A stretch of DNA of 64,000 nt, from NCBI GenBank assembly GCA_037179385.1, contig CM074179.1, forward strand, positions 75,071,719 to 75,135,718. The letters run 5' to 3'. The translations under genes were made by a program, and so were the position numbers. The notes under the pieces were generated by a model. That model was not told where the DNA came from. It saw nothing but the letters and a program-made list of their open reading frames with translations, and ran no database searches. Position 1 is the first letter of the stretch. Every line of letters begins with the position of its first letter. The stretch is from Holothuria scabra. Its lineage: Eukaryota; Echinodermata; Holothuroidea; Aspidochirotida; Holothuriidae. Positions 1-29,558 of this stretch are shown here, piece after piece.

Positions 1-3000
1 CAAAGCCCCAAAAGAGCACAAAGCGACCTTTTCAGTAATGCGATGTTGTATACATATCATCACCGGGCATAAGGTGTACCTACAAGTTGCACAGCCGAGC
101 CACATTTAAGGTAGTACGGGCGAGCCGGGCGAACCGGGCTGCATTTAATACGACCCGTCTACCTCTGCTGGTGGCGGACCAAACTGCACGGTGACCAGGG
201 CGGGAGAAGCGAAAGCGAACTCCAGGATCCGATTAGCAAGCGTACCAGGAGAAGAAGGGAAGGCAGCAAAAAGAATTAAAATTGAATATTTAACTTCACC
301 GGTGTGTTCCTCTTTTAAGAATTAAGGTAACTGACATGTGGATATATTGAACACATGATTTGAAAATTATTACTTGATCATCACTGAATTAAAGAGACAA
401 TACACGCGAGATTTACTGTTGAAGTAAAAAAAAACACACTTACTATAAGTTGAGATAAAAAAAAACATGTCAGGAGAATTATTTTCTGACCTTAAAATTA
501 GTTGTTTTTTTTAATTGTCGCCAAACTTTGCGTCGGCAGGGGAGAACGATCTGGTGTCGTGATGACAACTGGTGAGGGCCAGTTGTGACAGTGTGGTGGA
601 CCAAATTTCCAACCTACACCTGCTGATGTCGTTTAGTATCCCTAAATTTAAGTTTTCTTTCTTTCTTTTTTTGTGCTTGAGGTTGTGGATTGGACAGTAC
701 TTTTGAAAATATAAAAAACTTTATTCATTATTTATATGAGTGTTTTGGCTATGATTCCGTGGAGCTAAATTGAATATCTTTTGATGTGTTCTTGTTGCCT
801 TGGTTACATCAAATTTTGGAATTTGGAAAGATAGGAACTAGAGTGAACTTTGGATTTAGCATTCTGACCATTCATTTGCCTGCTTTGATGCACATGCATA
901 TATACGAATACAGTGACACAATATAGAAATGTATGTAACTATCATGTATGGGCTATAAATATGGAGATAATTAATCCTTGCGATTAAAAGTCAAGCCTTA
1001 CATAGTGATGCTATTACAGTCAAATCAATGTTCCCTACTCTATTTTGTCTGTCTACAATATAAACTATTTCCTGCCGGGTCAACTGAAGCCAAATGCTTC
1101 ACTGGCGGTATACTGTGGCATAAATACCATTTTAGTTGTCCAATCAGTGAAAGGACACCCTTGAAGGCGTAACCTAACAGCTTCACAGGGTCTAGCATTG
1201 AGTTGAGTGGAATTGTATACCTGTATCAGATTATTATAATTCTCTATAATATAGCACTTAAAATCAACAAAACTTTCCCCATGTAACAGCTTCAAGGCAA
1301 GCTAGTTTTACCTGACCAATGCGCAGTAGCTGTAGCAGTAAGTATACAGATGGCAGCTACAATCCCCGACAAAACAAATGAAACCAAACTACTGGAATGG
1401 TGACAAAATGCATTCACGATCTCTCAAACTCCCCTTGAACCCCCCTCTCCCCTCTCCCCTTTTCAATGTTGTGTACTAACCGATATAGTTAAAAGGTTGT
1501 AGCCAGGGGGAGCGGGGAAGGTCATTTGTTTTATTTACTTTTCTGGTGGCGTGTAGATATTGCATTGTACATTCATTTGCATTATAAAGGGTAATGTATT
1601 TTAATGGTAAACCTACAGTAGAACTGAATTGTCCTTGTTGGTGATAAAACTTTAAAATACTCTGCTTGATTAAGAGGCCTCAAAATAGATTCAGATGTTG
1701 AGAAAAGTGAAATATTTCCTTTTTACATGAAAATATATTTCAAAGAAGCAATACAAAAGAGTATTTAAGTTTTACAATGTAAGGCAACATATGATCGGAG
1801 CCATAACATAATGTGCATTATGTTCAGGGGCGCCAGAATGTCCAATTTTGGGGGCGAACTGAGGGCAAAGGAAAATGCTTGGGGCAAAGATTTGCGCGAA
1901 AATCGAGAAATCGAGCAGGAAGCGTGAGGTCTTGCAGGTGGGGTCTAGGAGTCTGCCTTAGGGCCCCTGTTGGGGTCCAGGGGCTAAGCCCCAATGAGGA
2001 GCCAGGGGGCGAGGTCCGCAGAAGCTCTAAGGTCTTGTCATATCTCTGGGTGAAAAATTAAGTCCCAGGAGAGGTATATTATTTAATTTTTCATTGATAT
2101 TAACTCCAAGGTTAACAACTTTTTTTTCTTCGGTAGTATCCTTTCACATTTGCGAGGTGCCACCGAGTCCACTACACTAGTCAGTGAGGTAACCAGACTT
2201 TCATTTCTGTGGGGTGCTGGAGATGGCAAGGCAGAGTGTTGAGGTAGTGTTAAGCTGTAATGACGTCATCTTAGCAGAACCCAATCATCAGTTGGCGTGC
2301 AGCCTACATAAATAATTGATGGATGTATGAGGGAGAATAAGAAACAATAGAAAAATAAATGAAGCACGCCCTGTACCACGCCGCATAATGTCAAGGCAGG
2401 GCAACTTTGTATCATTAGTGATATGCGTACCACATGATTGGAAAGTCCTGACCTAACCCGAAAGGATGTAGGCCTACTAAAAGGGCATGTTGGCAAACGT
2501 TTAGTCAGTAAAAATTGCACATTCACCCCGGGGACAGTGCCCTCCCACCCACATCACCAACACACACTCATACACATAGGCCACTTACACTTCCATTCCA
2601 GCAACTTAGCTTTTTACTTGAAAATGTAAACATCATCATAAGGAAGTGACTATAATTGTTCTTGTTTGTCAGCTCAAAACACTTCTTGGCATGGTACCGC
2701 TTATTTCCACGATTTGCGAGTTGTCAAAGAAAACCAAAAATTACTCTAAAGGAAAAAGCAGTTGAGTGCTCTTTTCTTAATGGATTCAGTATAACATTAC
2801 TTAACATCGAGCAAAGGCAGATGTTTCACTTATTTAGAGAATCTTTCAAATTGTTTCAAATTCCATACAAAACATTTAGACTTGCTATTAAAATGCTGGA
2901 AAGAATGTTTCAACACTAATTTAACAAGTTAACTTAAAATAAGAGAGAAATTTGACCACTTAAGAGTATATTTACAGTCGTTTAGACTTGACAACTGACG

Positions 3001-3516
3001 AAATTTCACTGTTGACAGAATCCATGGTAACTTCAAAGCACTGTGACTGTCTAGAAGATTACATGAGTAAGCAAAGATCTGTTTTCATTAGACAAACAAA
3101 ACTATAAATTAAAGGACCTGTCAAGCAAAGTCTATTCCCTCAAAAAGATTAAACTGCTCTCAGCCTCAATATTTATTATCTGATTTGATAATGTGCTTTC
3201 ATTCTATCTGTAATACCTCCACTTAAAGTCTCATGGATGTACAGTAGATTTTAACCTAACTCCTGTGAACCGTTAACCTTACTCCTGTGAACCCTATGGT
3301 GAAGTCATATGTCTGATCAGATGGTAGTGAAGACGAAGTCATTATATTGGTTAGGCACCTTGTGTTGAAATGCAAACAGGCTCCCTCATTTTTAAAGGGA
3401 TAAATTTAAAATGTCCAATGTTGTTTGCTTTTATATGTCGGATTGAATTCCACAGGAGGATAGAACAGCATATGCCTACAAAATTAAGAAAAAACAAGAA
3501 AGAAAAAAGGCTTAGT
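1..3516. other. Upstream flank, no recognisable gene
   Basis: I see no coding region, RNA gene or recognisable protein domain on either strand here. The open frames are short and unrelated to any family I know. The only structure of note is a GC-richer stretch near 1.83-2.06 kb, listed separately. If an upstream gene reaches into this stretch, its exons are too short or divergent for me to see. Confidence 0.5.
1826..2060. repeat. GC-rich dispersed repeat fragment
   Basis: This block is GC-richer than its surroundings and is made of self-similar phrases such as ggggtccaggggc and gaggtccgcagaagc. A similarly worded block lies in opposite orientation near 43.65-43.99 kb. Such phrasing is typical of decayed hAT-type transposons in marine invertebrates, but I see no paired termini, so the family is a guess. 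Confidence 0.35.
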
Positions 3517-4512
3517 GATTCCTTGCCAAAAAGGGGTGTTTGTTGTCCTCATAAACCACTGAAAACGGTCACCTAAAATGACCTTTGACCTCTTTCAATA
3601 ACAATAGGGTTCTTCCTCTCAATATGGCAAATCTATAAACCAAATGTGAAAATTGTCAGTCATTCCTATCTCAAGATATGGCGATTACAAGGTTTTCGGT
3701 CTTTGATCTCTGGTGACCTCAAATGACCTTTGACCTCCACCAAAAACAATAGGGTTCTTCCTCTCAACATGGCAAATCTATATACCAAATATGAAAAGTA
3801 TCGGTCATTCCTATGTCAAGTATCGCGATTACAAGGTTTTCCGTCTTTGATTTCTGGTGACCTCAAATGACCTTTGACCTCTACCAAAAACCATAGGGTT
3901 CTTTCTCTTAACATGACAAATCTATATGCCAAATATGAAAAGTGTCGGTCATTTCTATCTCAAGATATCACGATTACAATGTTTTCGGTCTTTGATTTCT
4001 GGTGACCTCAAAAGACCTTTGACCTCTACCAAAAACAATGGGGGTTCTTCCTTTCAGCATGGCAAATCTATATACCAAATATGAAAATTGCCGTACATTC
4101 CTATTTCACGATATCGGGATTACAAGGTTTTGGACGCTCTTTGATCTCTGGTCACCTCAAATGGCCTTTGACCACCAAAAACAATAGGGTTCTTCCTTCC
4201 AACATGGCAAATCTATATGCCAAATATGAAGTGTCGGTCATTCCTACCTCAATATATGGCAAATACAAGGTTTTCGGTCTTTGACCTCTGGTGACCTCAA
4301 AAGACCTTTGACCTCCACCAAAAACAGAAGGGTTCTTCCTCTTACCATGGCAAATCTATACACCAAATAGGAAAATTGTCAGTCATTCCCATCTCAAGAT
4401 ATCGGGATTACAAGGAGCATCACAAACACACATACACATATACACATATACATACACAAACACACACGACATCACAATCGCATAGATTCCTTGCCTTCCT
4501 TTGGCAAGGAAT
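3517..4512. repeat. Repeat element: six tandem ~144-bp units between inverted ends
   Basis: The unit contains tgacctttgacctc followed by a conserved stretch with ATGGCAAATCTATA. It recurs starting near 3579, 3724, 3868, 4013, 4160 and 4302, so the period is about 144 bp with roughly six copies that diverge by scattered substitutions. The left edge begins GATTCCTTGCCAAA and the right edge ends TTTGGCAAGGAATC, a 14-bp inverted repeat. The right end also forms its own hairpin (4486-4512), preceded by a CA/TA-rich run at 4415-4470. The first three units carry a perfect DR1 nuclear-receptor half-site pair on the minus strand. Probably a non-autonomous DNA element. Confidence 0.65.
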
Positions 4513-7500
4513 CAAAAAGGTGTAGAGCATGTACACATTTGGCATAGTTTGCTCAAACCGTTGTTCACTTGTTAATTGGAATAAACTGTATATTATCATT
4601 TAAGAACACCACTTCGGCATTTTTAGACTCTGCAGATTCTGCTCGAATCATCTTTACAAAATCAAATTTCACTCACTCTTTAATAAGACCCGTAATCATT
4701 ACTTCCTCTTTCTGCGTTCATTTTCACATTTTCTCCCGCGGACGTGGATACAGGGCGGCCACAAATAGAGGGCGTAAGGTTTTGAAGAGTTATAATGGCT
4801 AATCGGTTTGGATAAAACATTTTAAACATTGGTGGGAAGATGATATCGCTAGAAGAGACTTTGCAAAGTCTACGGCAGTTTGCAAATTGTCATCTGGAAT
4901 CCCCCCCCCCCCTTCTTAATAGCATCATGCAAAGAACTGAATGCTATGATCATGGGCATTACGTATTACAATCATGTCGAAATATAGTACAAAGTGAAGC
5001 CTTCCAGCAAAATATTGCGGGACAACTTTTTTTTCCTTTTTCACCCTCTCTGCTGCTTGAAAAAAAAAAGAACTTACCACTTATAATAAAACTTCACCTT
5101 GCACACGTTCTCTTGACTCATCTATCAAAAAATAATTAACAATTTACCGTTGAGAAATGTTGAGTGTCGTACATAAATGTGACAAGCAATTCACTTTTGA
5201 TAAACACACAGTTCATGCTGTGAAGATGCTTTCTGAGATGTCAGTCAGTTAGATACAGTTTTATAACCCAATTGGTTTAAGTCAAACTAACCACAGCCTT
5301 TATCAGCTGTGGCTCAATTGAAATGACAGTGGGTTCCATCTTTAAAGTCTCCAGTATGACCCAGCCTAGCATTTTTTTCTTTTTTCAAAACACCCGTCAC
5401 TCTGTATTTCTCAAAACACCTGTCACTCTGTATTGCAATATTTGTAACTTGAATGTGATGTTAAGAAAGAGTAATTGGAAAAATTAACCAAAACATGAGG
5501 AAATCAATTCACCTGCAGCGCAATACTTAAAGTTGTGTTTGACGAGAGGAAAATACATTATATTATTTCGACCAAACTTTTCACAGGCTGCTTTAACAGT
5601 CCACTGGAACAATGAAGACAAATAAACCATCCTAAATGCAAAAATTCTGCAAATTTGTTCACTTTCCATAAAAATAAGGGCAAAATATGTAAAAATAAAA
5701 AATGACAGGTTGCAAACTTTATTTAATTTCATCCTACCCCTGAATGTCCCAGGCAATAAGAGTGGATTCAGGTATGAATATTCAATACACCAAAACAACA
5801 CAGACATACAAGGGATGAACACTCTATCAACAGTGACATTGCTATAAATACTGTACTATCATACCACCTGCTCTGTTACGCAAGCATTCAATCCTACTGC
5901 CTAACTGGCTCCTATGCCACAACATAACCAAAGACATTCAAAGTGAAGAACAATATTTTTCAAACCTTATTCTAAAACTCAAAAGAACTGCACTATGGAT
6001 CACAACAGATGAAGTCTTTATTACCAAGTCTTTGGAAGGTGATATAGAAGATCAGTCCTTTTGTCCGATTAAATGTTACCATCTATACAAAGTTGTAACT
6101 GAAATATCTAGTTATTTTTATTGTTTTTTTTCGGGGGGGGGGGGAGGTTATATTGATACTCAGTTGTAATTAAACAATACTCATTATTGAATTCTTCATT
6201 TTTCATTCACCGGATTGAATAAGAAGTAGGATAATATCTGATACTTTTATTTGTCGAAGTTTTCTTCGAGCTGATCATTCATTCCATATGAAGTGAGGCT
6301 GGAGAGAGGGATATCCTTTTCAGGTGTACATGCATCTCTATTTGGCTACCTTGCTGAAATGTTCCCCTGTCTTCATGATTAAGTTGCACTTTCTATCACA
6401 GATTTGTCGTTACATTCAGCGGAGAACTTGCTAACTTTATGAAGCTGAATTGCTACCCGTTATGTTAGCATATGCCATGTTTTTAGAGATGTTAAGCAAT
6501 GTTTCACCTTAAATATTTGCTCACCTATTCTTCAGTCTTAATCAAGACGAACAATATTGGTATTTTACCATTGAAAAAAAAAATCGGAATGTCCCTACTG
6601 GCTATTTCGACGAAAATTGCCGGGACGTTTTTGAAGACGCCTCCAGTCATTAAGCAATGCACTGAACCGCATAACGTGTTGTATTGTTATACTTCTTAAA
6701 ACTTTTCAAAATAGTGCCTCAAACTACTGAATAGAGCTTTGTAACGAACAGGGTTAGTTTTTGTACTGGTTGTAACAATAGAAATAAACAAACCTAAAAA
6801 ATTACCAAGGCAGCGAAAATAGACAAAAGTTTATGACTAACGCTTAAGCTCAATCCGATCCATCGTTGATTGGAATTCCCCGGACTTATTCAATTTGTAG
6901 TATTTTAGTGTTGGTAAACCTGGAACTGTTTAAGGAATTTTGTGTGCTTGTGCTTTTTCTTGCGAAATCAAAACGAACCATTGCGGTTTTCATATAATAA
7001 ATACCTGTTGCATTTTTATCATTTTTGAACAAAGGTAACTGACAGTTGTATTTTGCATATCAGTATGCAAATTTTTGTTGGACAGATTGGTGGCTTATGT
7101 GCCAACATATGTGAAAGAATATTCCCCTAATTTAATCGGGCGGTAAGCTCCACGACCAAATCAGCGTGATCGCTTTCAACGAGAGTCTAAAATTTAAAAT
7201 TCGTTTCGAATGAAGTTCTGAAATGGACAATTTGAATTCGAAGCTTCATACGACACTAAAAACAAACTGATGTAATAGAACCTTATTTATTAGCAGGAAG
7301 AAACCCCTATCACTTCTAATTCAACCTTGTACCAAACTCATTTATGAGCCAAAAATGACATTTCATATGTCGGCTGTCGTATGGTTGCCCGAAATACTCC
7401 CCTGTGAAGGGATCTTTTAAAACTCTCATTAAGAATTACTCTCTCTGTACTGATCGAAACCCGACAACTGACTCTAAAAACCTCATGTGCACAACCGTTG

Positions 7501-8339
7501 TAGATTAAGAAAAACATAACTGAAGAAATTAACTGTATGAACGTGCTAAAGCTCTGCAAAAAAAAAAACGGAAAGAAGAAAGATAAAATCATAAATAAAT
7601 TCCTCCAGTAGAAGCCCTTCTATTTGACTCAGCTTTTAGCCTAGTTCTTACTACACACATGAAGATACCCGAACTACCCAGGACTTAAACATTACACATA
7701 AACACACAATTTTAGATAGGACACCCATGCACCAACTTTAGAATACACACAAATACGCACCAACAAATCCACAGATTGGCCAAAATACCTCACACTTCTC
7801 ACTAGTATATACGTAACACTCCTGTAAACCTTGATCTGATTCACCGTCAAGTGGATTTGGGAAGGTTCCCCTTGGTAGCACACGTTGTCGTTAGGCTTAC
7901 TTTGGCTCTCCCCACGCGCGTTCAGTCTCGGCCTCAGTCACCTCGACCCAAGTTTAACGCCCACGTTGCCCTCGGTAGCTCACGCTGAACCCGTTGTACC
8001 CCTCAAAATGGTATCCGCCAGTAGAAACCCTCAAGTCCCTGTGTGCGACTTGACCCCAACGCCCAATCAACTAGGGTGGTTACCGTGGTTCTGAGCGGCT
8101 CACTTACACATGGGTGGCCTCAGCGCCTAAATCATCTACCCTCCAGACTAGCAGCCGGATGTTACATTGAACCGAAACCAGAATAATAAACAGAACCAGG
8201 ACCCTGGGAATAAAATACCAAACCATACTTAATTTTGGAGTAAACGTCCCAAGCGAATACTTCCCACTGTCCCAATTTAAGCGAAGAGTTAACGTTATTT
8301 TTCCGAAATTCGTATTGTCTTACATCCCTTGGTAAAGAT
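4513..8339. other. Intergenic stretch, nothing recognised
   Basis: I see no gene, RNA or clear repeat boundary. Homopolymer tracts occur (C run near 4.90 kb, G run near 6.13 kb). The longest open frame (about 112 codons, minus strand, 5484-5822) has no recognisable domain and no splice context, so I do not call it. Confidence 0.4.
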
Positions 8340-8510
8340 GTGTTTCCACGAGGCGCACGCGGGCGAGGGCACAGACCCGGACTCGGGTGAATAAGAAAAT
8401 CGCCCACCGTTATTTTCTATGGAGCCGTTTCCACAAGGCGGACGCGGGCGGTCGCGGACGATCGCGGACGCGGTGTTTCAGATCGCTCATGTAGCGATTT
8501 TACCCGCGCC
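8340..8510. repeat. GC-rich repeat, possible Harbinger-type terminal region
   Basis: The phrase gtttccacgaggcgcacgcg near 8343 recurs about 80 bp later in slightly altered form (near 8428), followed by repeats of gcggacg and its variants. It stands out sharply in GC content. A MADF-like remnant follows 200 bp downstream, so both may belong to one decayed PIF/Harbinger-type DNA transposon. The matching opposite terminus was not found. Confidence 0.35.
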
Positions 8511-8709
8511 GGCGAGTGACCGTGTGGTCTTTTACAACCATTTCCGAGAATTTCTCCGTTATCACACGCGCTTGTAGTTACTGCAAACTACACTGAAGAA
8601 TAAGCCAATCCCATATCATCACTTGTTAAATCGCACAGAGTTGTATAGCCGATTGTGTGGGCTACTGTTTACACAGCGAGGTCAGTAGTTCAACTTTTCA
8701 GCATTCGTA

Positions 8710-8862
8710 ATCACTGTGGCCCCCAAACCGCCGTTATCAAGAGATCAAACGGAGAAGCTTATCGAGCTGGTGCGTTAAAAACCGTACCTCTATGATGTGA
8801 CTGACCGGGACCATGCTGACACAACAATGATTGCCAACACCTGCCTGGCAATCAAGGGGGTA
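8710..8862 (+). pseudogene. MADF-domain fragment, Harbinger-type transposon remnant
   Basis: The plus-strand translation reads TEKLIELVR, a stop, then KPYLYDVTDRDHADTTMIAN followed by TCLAIKG. This matches the opening helix and the YLYDV..D..H.D....IAN signature of MADF (Myb/SANT-like) domains. Such domains occur in the DNA-binding accessory protein of PIF/Harbinger transposons as well as in some host transcription factors. The in-frame stop (the cgt-taa step) and the lack of a continuing frame argue for a dead copy. A host MADF gene exon carrying a null mutation is a less likely reading. Confidence 0.5.
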
Positions 8863-9976
8863 ACTATACGCTTTAGCCTATCGGTAATTAAGCATGAAAA
8901 CATGTCCCACAGACAAATGTAACCTTCATTCACCTTCCCCGATATGCTATACTATACGGCACTATTACGGTACCTTTTAAGTTAACAGGCACAAATAAAC
9001 TTTCTTAAAACTAATAGAAAAAAACATATCCCTACAGGTTAGGATTTCCACACAATCACGAATCCGGCTCCAAAGTACACAAAGAAATTCATCCTGCTTA
9101 GGATGTGGCAGAATAGGCTCCAATCTTAAAACAAATAAAACATAATATACTGCAATCTTGATGGAGTACTTTTTCCAAAGTCCTCCCGACCCTCTGGCAA
9201 AGGGCCGCTCGGCAAAACCAAACTTGAAACTGCTTCTTGAAGAAGCTACTGTATACGTCTACTTAAGGACAACATTTGACCAACCCCAAGGCCTTCAGAC
9301 CATTTACATTATTGGTCTGCCATGTATGGTTCCATTCTAGACTAGATGAAAAGAACAGATACAACACATGATTTTATCCAAAAGGAAGAGAAGTCTTCTC
9401 CTCTTCCTCACTGCTTCGGCGTCTAGAGGCAAGTGCCTGGAGCCGCACCCTTCGAAGATCTCTTCCTACCCTCGGAAGAAATAAGGCTTGCATAAATAGA
9501 ATCATCATTACTTGCTCACATAGTTAATCGACCGAAAAAAGCAGGTGAGAGCACATTTGGAACGCCACCTGTGACATCGGTCAGATATGGATTTCATAAT
9601 TTATTAAGGCGCCTATATATGGGTGTATATATCTGGAGGGGTGAGCATTAAATCCTGATAATGTAATATTTTATTTTACTTCATTAGGTTGAGAAACGAT
9701 CAGGGAAGCAACACAATTTAAAGTAAATAAACTACGACTGTTGCTCACTCTGTTATGGTTGTCAATTTAACTCGTTCTTGCATAGCGAAGCCACAAAATG
9801 GTATTTGCTTAGCCCACACACTGAAAGGATATTTGCTGTAACATGCGCATATCAGAAGTAGAAGGATTGATAATACCACAACGAAAGAGTTGTCGTAGTG
9901 TCATTTCAAGTGACACACTCGTGCACTTGTTTCATCGAACTAATAGCTTGTTCCCTACTTTTAACCACCAGTAAAT

Positions 9977-26022
<16,046 letters not shown>

Positions 26023-26218
26023 TTCAAAGATGATTTACAACATTGAATAGAAGACGACTGCAGTTAGTTTGGGTCAATTTTACATGTGGGAGATGTTTTA
26101 AAAAATCTTCACTTGGTGTTTTAACTTTTTCATATGATCCGAATCGATCATTATAACCAATTGGACCAGAGCCTTTAGTTTGAGGGCGCTGTATGCCGCA
26201 CGTTTTTACTCCCTCTTT
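26023..26218. other. Gene A 3' flank
   Basis: This is the presumed start of the 3' untranslated region after the stop codon. I see no AATAAA before the repeat that begins near 26219, so the transcript end is unresolved. Confidence 0.35.
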
Positions 26219-26690
26219 TGATCCCTTGCTGAAGGCAGGCAAGGGTCCTTTGTGGTGGTGATGTCATGTGTTTGTGTGTGTGTGAGTTTGTGACCTTTTT
26301 GCTTGTAAACATGAAATCTCAAGCTAGGCGTGACCGACAGTTTTCATAATTGGTAAGTAGATTTGTCATATTGGAAGGAAGAACGTTACTTTTAAATGGG
26401 GTGAAAGTTCATTTGAGGTTACCAAAAGTAAAACTGCGATAACGTAGCAATGTAATTTTTCTCCAATTTTAACTTTTGACGCACCTTACATAGTGTGAAG
26501 TTTAATGTTAATATTTTAGCTTACTTTGCGACATGCACCTTGCCTCCGAAAACAGTTTCCTCCTCCTTGCACCTTGCCCGGCTACAGGAAAAAAATGGCT
26601 TGTTAACACTGTTACAATTGCAATGGTGGACACTTTTCATGTTCCGTTTATAGATTTGCAATGTTAGTAGAAGGGAGCATATTTTTAGTT
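26219..26690. repeat. Hairpin-ended repeat, left part (split by LINE)
   Basis: It starts with the hairpin GATCCCTTGCTGAAGGCAGG then CAAGGGTC, followed by a TG-rich run. This resembles the inverted image of the right end of the 3.5-4.5-kb element (cattccttgcc hairpin next to a CA-rich run). A phrase near 26630 (gtggacacttttcatgttcc) recurs near 28225 (atggacactttttatatcta) beyond the LINE. The LINE therefore probably inserted into, or landed beside, this repeat. Confidence 0.45.
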
Positions 26691-28125
26691 ACGTTTGACA
26701 AGCTGTATGATTTTCAGTTTGGTTTCCTTCCGGTCGCTCAACTACACATGATCTTTCACCAATGCTTTTGAAAAGAAACTTTTTGTTTCTGGAACTTTTC
26801 TAGACCTCTCCAAGGCATTTGATTGTCTACATCATAAAACACTACTAAGTAAATTATCCTACTACGGCGTCCGAGGTGTTATACTCAATTGGTTTAGGAA
26901 TTATTAAAGTCAAAGAAAACGATTCATACTCATTCGTAATGTACATTCAAATTACCTACCTATTAATTGTGGTGTCCCCCAGGGCTCCATTCTTGAGGCT
27001 CTTCTCTTTATTATCTAGATTAATGATCTATGTAAGTCCAGTGACAAGTTACACTTTATATTGTACGCCGATGATACTAATATTTTCTGTTCGCCTGAAG
27101 ATTCTAAGACTTTAACGGATATTTTTAGCAATGAATTATTCAAAGTACGTACATGGTTCTGTGCAAATAAGTTATTACTGAATGTAAACAAAACTGCATC
27201 GATTCTTTTCAGTACTCTTAATAAGCTGCCAGACCCTTCCATCCGTAGCATTGATTTCTGCGGCACTAAGGCCCCCCTCTGTAATTCGGCTAAGTTTCTT
27301 GGTGTCCTCATTGACAGTCACCTCACTTGGAGTGATCAAATCCAGACCATTTCTAAAACCATCTCAAAGAACGTTGGAATTATAGCTCGGCTACGCCATT
27401 ATCCTCCTCGTAAAATTCTGCTTACTCTGTATAATAGTCTGATTCATCCACATCTATCCTATTATGCTCTACTATGGGGTGGCACGTATTGCTCCAGGAT
27501 TTACCACTTCTTAGTTCTTCAGAAGAAAGCTCTCCGTCTTATAGCTAATTATCATCCGTCTAAAACTTCGTGTGTATTGTTTACAAAGTTCAACATTCTC
27601 CATGTATACGATATTCATCGCCATCAAATTGGTATTTTTATGTACTCCTGGTGTAACAATATTCTGTTAAATATCTTCTAATCCATGTTTCACTTTCGAT
27701 ATGAGACACACACACTTTACACGTTCCATCAATTCTCCTTCTACTCCTTCATTTGGGCTAACATTTTCGCAGCAAACACTTCGTTTTACTGGACCCAGTC
27801 TTTGGAATTCTCTCGCACTTAAAATTCAACGGTGTCACTCCTTAAACCTATTTCAGAAATCCCTAAAACTTTTTCGATGAGTTAACGTAGCTGACTCTTC
27901 TTCCCAGTCTCCCTTCTTCTCTAATCCCTCTCTCTGATATTCCTGTTGTTTTTGTTTTCTTTTTCGTTTTGTTAACTTTTTTTTAAGGAGGGCTCTTTCA
28001 CAAGCTCTATTGAGCTTTTTGAGTTTCCTCCTGAGTTTCTCTTTAGTTTTGTTTCGTAGTTTTATTTTTTGAATTGTGTTGTAAATCCAGAGAATGACTC
28101 AAATAAATGTTGTCGAACTACCACT
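26690..28125 (+). pseudogene. CR1-like LINE, 5'-truncated and degraded
   Basis: Translated pieces in order are [32 protein letters not shown], the catalytic LYADDTNIF (about 27058-27085), NKLLLNVNKTASILFS, KFLGVLIDSHLTWSDQI, and LRHYPPRKILLTLYNSLIHP. The RT C-terminal phrase LRFTGPSLWNSLALKIQRC ends at a stop near 27880. These are the conserved RT motifs of non-LTR elements of the CR1/Jockey group. Frameshifts and stops lie near 26.76, 26.90, 27.02 and 27.68 kb; the largest intact piece is 27061-27681. A short 3' tail ending AAATAAATGTTGT follows. The endonuclease half is missing. The element lies sense to gene A, downstream of it. Confidence 0.82.
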
Positions 28126-28138
28126 ATATTGTTTTATT

Positions 28139-28330
28139 AGAGGTCAAAGGTCATTTCATGCCACAGAAGCTAAATTTACAATAAATTCTTAAATGGTTTG
28201 TTAACACAACACCTCAGGATAGCAAAGATGGACACTTTTTATATCTAGTACCAATGCAGATTTGTGATGTTGGAAGGGATAAGCCGAATAGTGTGTGGTA
28301 TAGCTAAAGATCCGATTACTATCACTGATT
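28139..28330. repeat. Hairpin-ended repeat, right part
   Basis: This is probably the continuation or a partial copy of the repeat at 26219-26690. It contains a perfect DR1 (AGGTCAAAGGTCA at 28141-28153) and the phrase atggacactttttat shared with 26630. The right boundary is not clear. Confidence 0.35.
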
Positions 28331-29558
28331 CCAGTGCATTTTAATCATTCGAATCCTGCTAAATTGCTTGTAAATTCCTTTTCTCTATTACTTTTTGCCA
28401 GCTTTACTGACCATTTTACTCAAAAGCTCACCATATATGTCACATTAACCTATCTTTTTGATGAATCGAATTCTTTCATGAACGATGCGTAACTCATTGT
28501 GAAAGAATCTCGAATTACTAGGTGATATTCATGTGATTTATTCACATAAGACTCACTATATTGCCTTTGAGTTTGAGTTTATTTCCACGGTGAAGTATGT
28601 ATACAATTTTCACGCTAGGTGGTGGGGGATGATTGTGTAAGTGACGTTTATGCAAGCAGTCCCCCTTAACAAACTCAAAACATAGCACAAACTAAAACAA
28701 CAAAAGAAACAAAAAAGTAGAAAACCACCTATGGAATAGTTAGGTATGTGAAATAAAAAACACAACCAAAACAAGGTACTGACTTAGCATCTGTCCCGGC
28801 CTGTAGAAAATTCAATATGCTGACTCCGCTATTTATAAGCAGGGGACGAGATATTTCTGTGCTGCCAAAAATAGCAGACGATTTTAGTAGAAACGTGTGT
28901 TTTGGGTGTGAATACCACTGCAACACTTTAAGTATGCATCTAAGCTGCTGGGAAGAGTCTGTTTATATAAAAATGTGTCTCATCATATTCAAACACTCTG
29001 GGTCGCAATTATTGGTGACTTTTGAACATTAAAAAGAAAGAGGTTATTTTACTTTTTCACCTCACTAATACCTCAATTTCAATTAAAATGAATGTAAGGG
29101 AGCAGCATATACCAACACTCAATGTCTTATTGGTACACAGCAACAGTCCTGGTGACCATGTGACAGTCCTCGTCGGTCTGGCAGAAGTTTCATGTAGTAC
29201 GCCAGATACGGGCTCAGCGTAAGCGAGGAAAGACGTGCAAAACCCAAACTCCCATGCGCGACCGTGTCCCGATGTGGTACTGTTTGTCGGCGTTTTACCT
29301 CTCGCAATTTTGCTATCACTGTAATGCACTTGAAATCATATGTAATTCTTGAAATTCTTGAAAAAAAAAAACATTAATATAGGCCTACAAAATACTTTTT
29401 TTAAAAAAGTTATTCAGAAATTTGCACAAAGTTATGCAGAACTTCACAGAAAGTTTTAAAGAAATTTATAAAATTGGAAATTAGAATATTTAAAAAGAAA
29501 TTTATAACTTGTGCAATAACCTGAGAGCAGAAACTGTGAAAAAAGTACTAAATACATG

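Noticed and set aside
5484..5822. 112-codon minus-strand open frame
   Set aside because: No domain, no start context and AT-rich composition like its surroundings. Nothing supports a gene.
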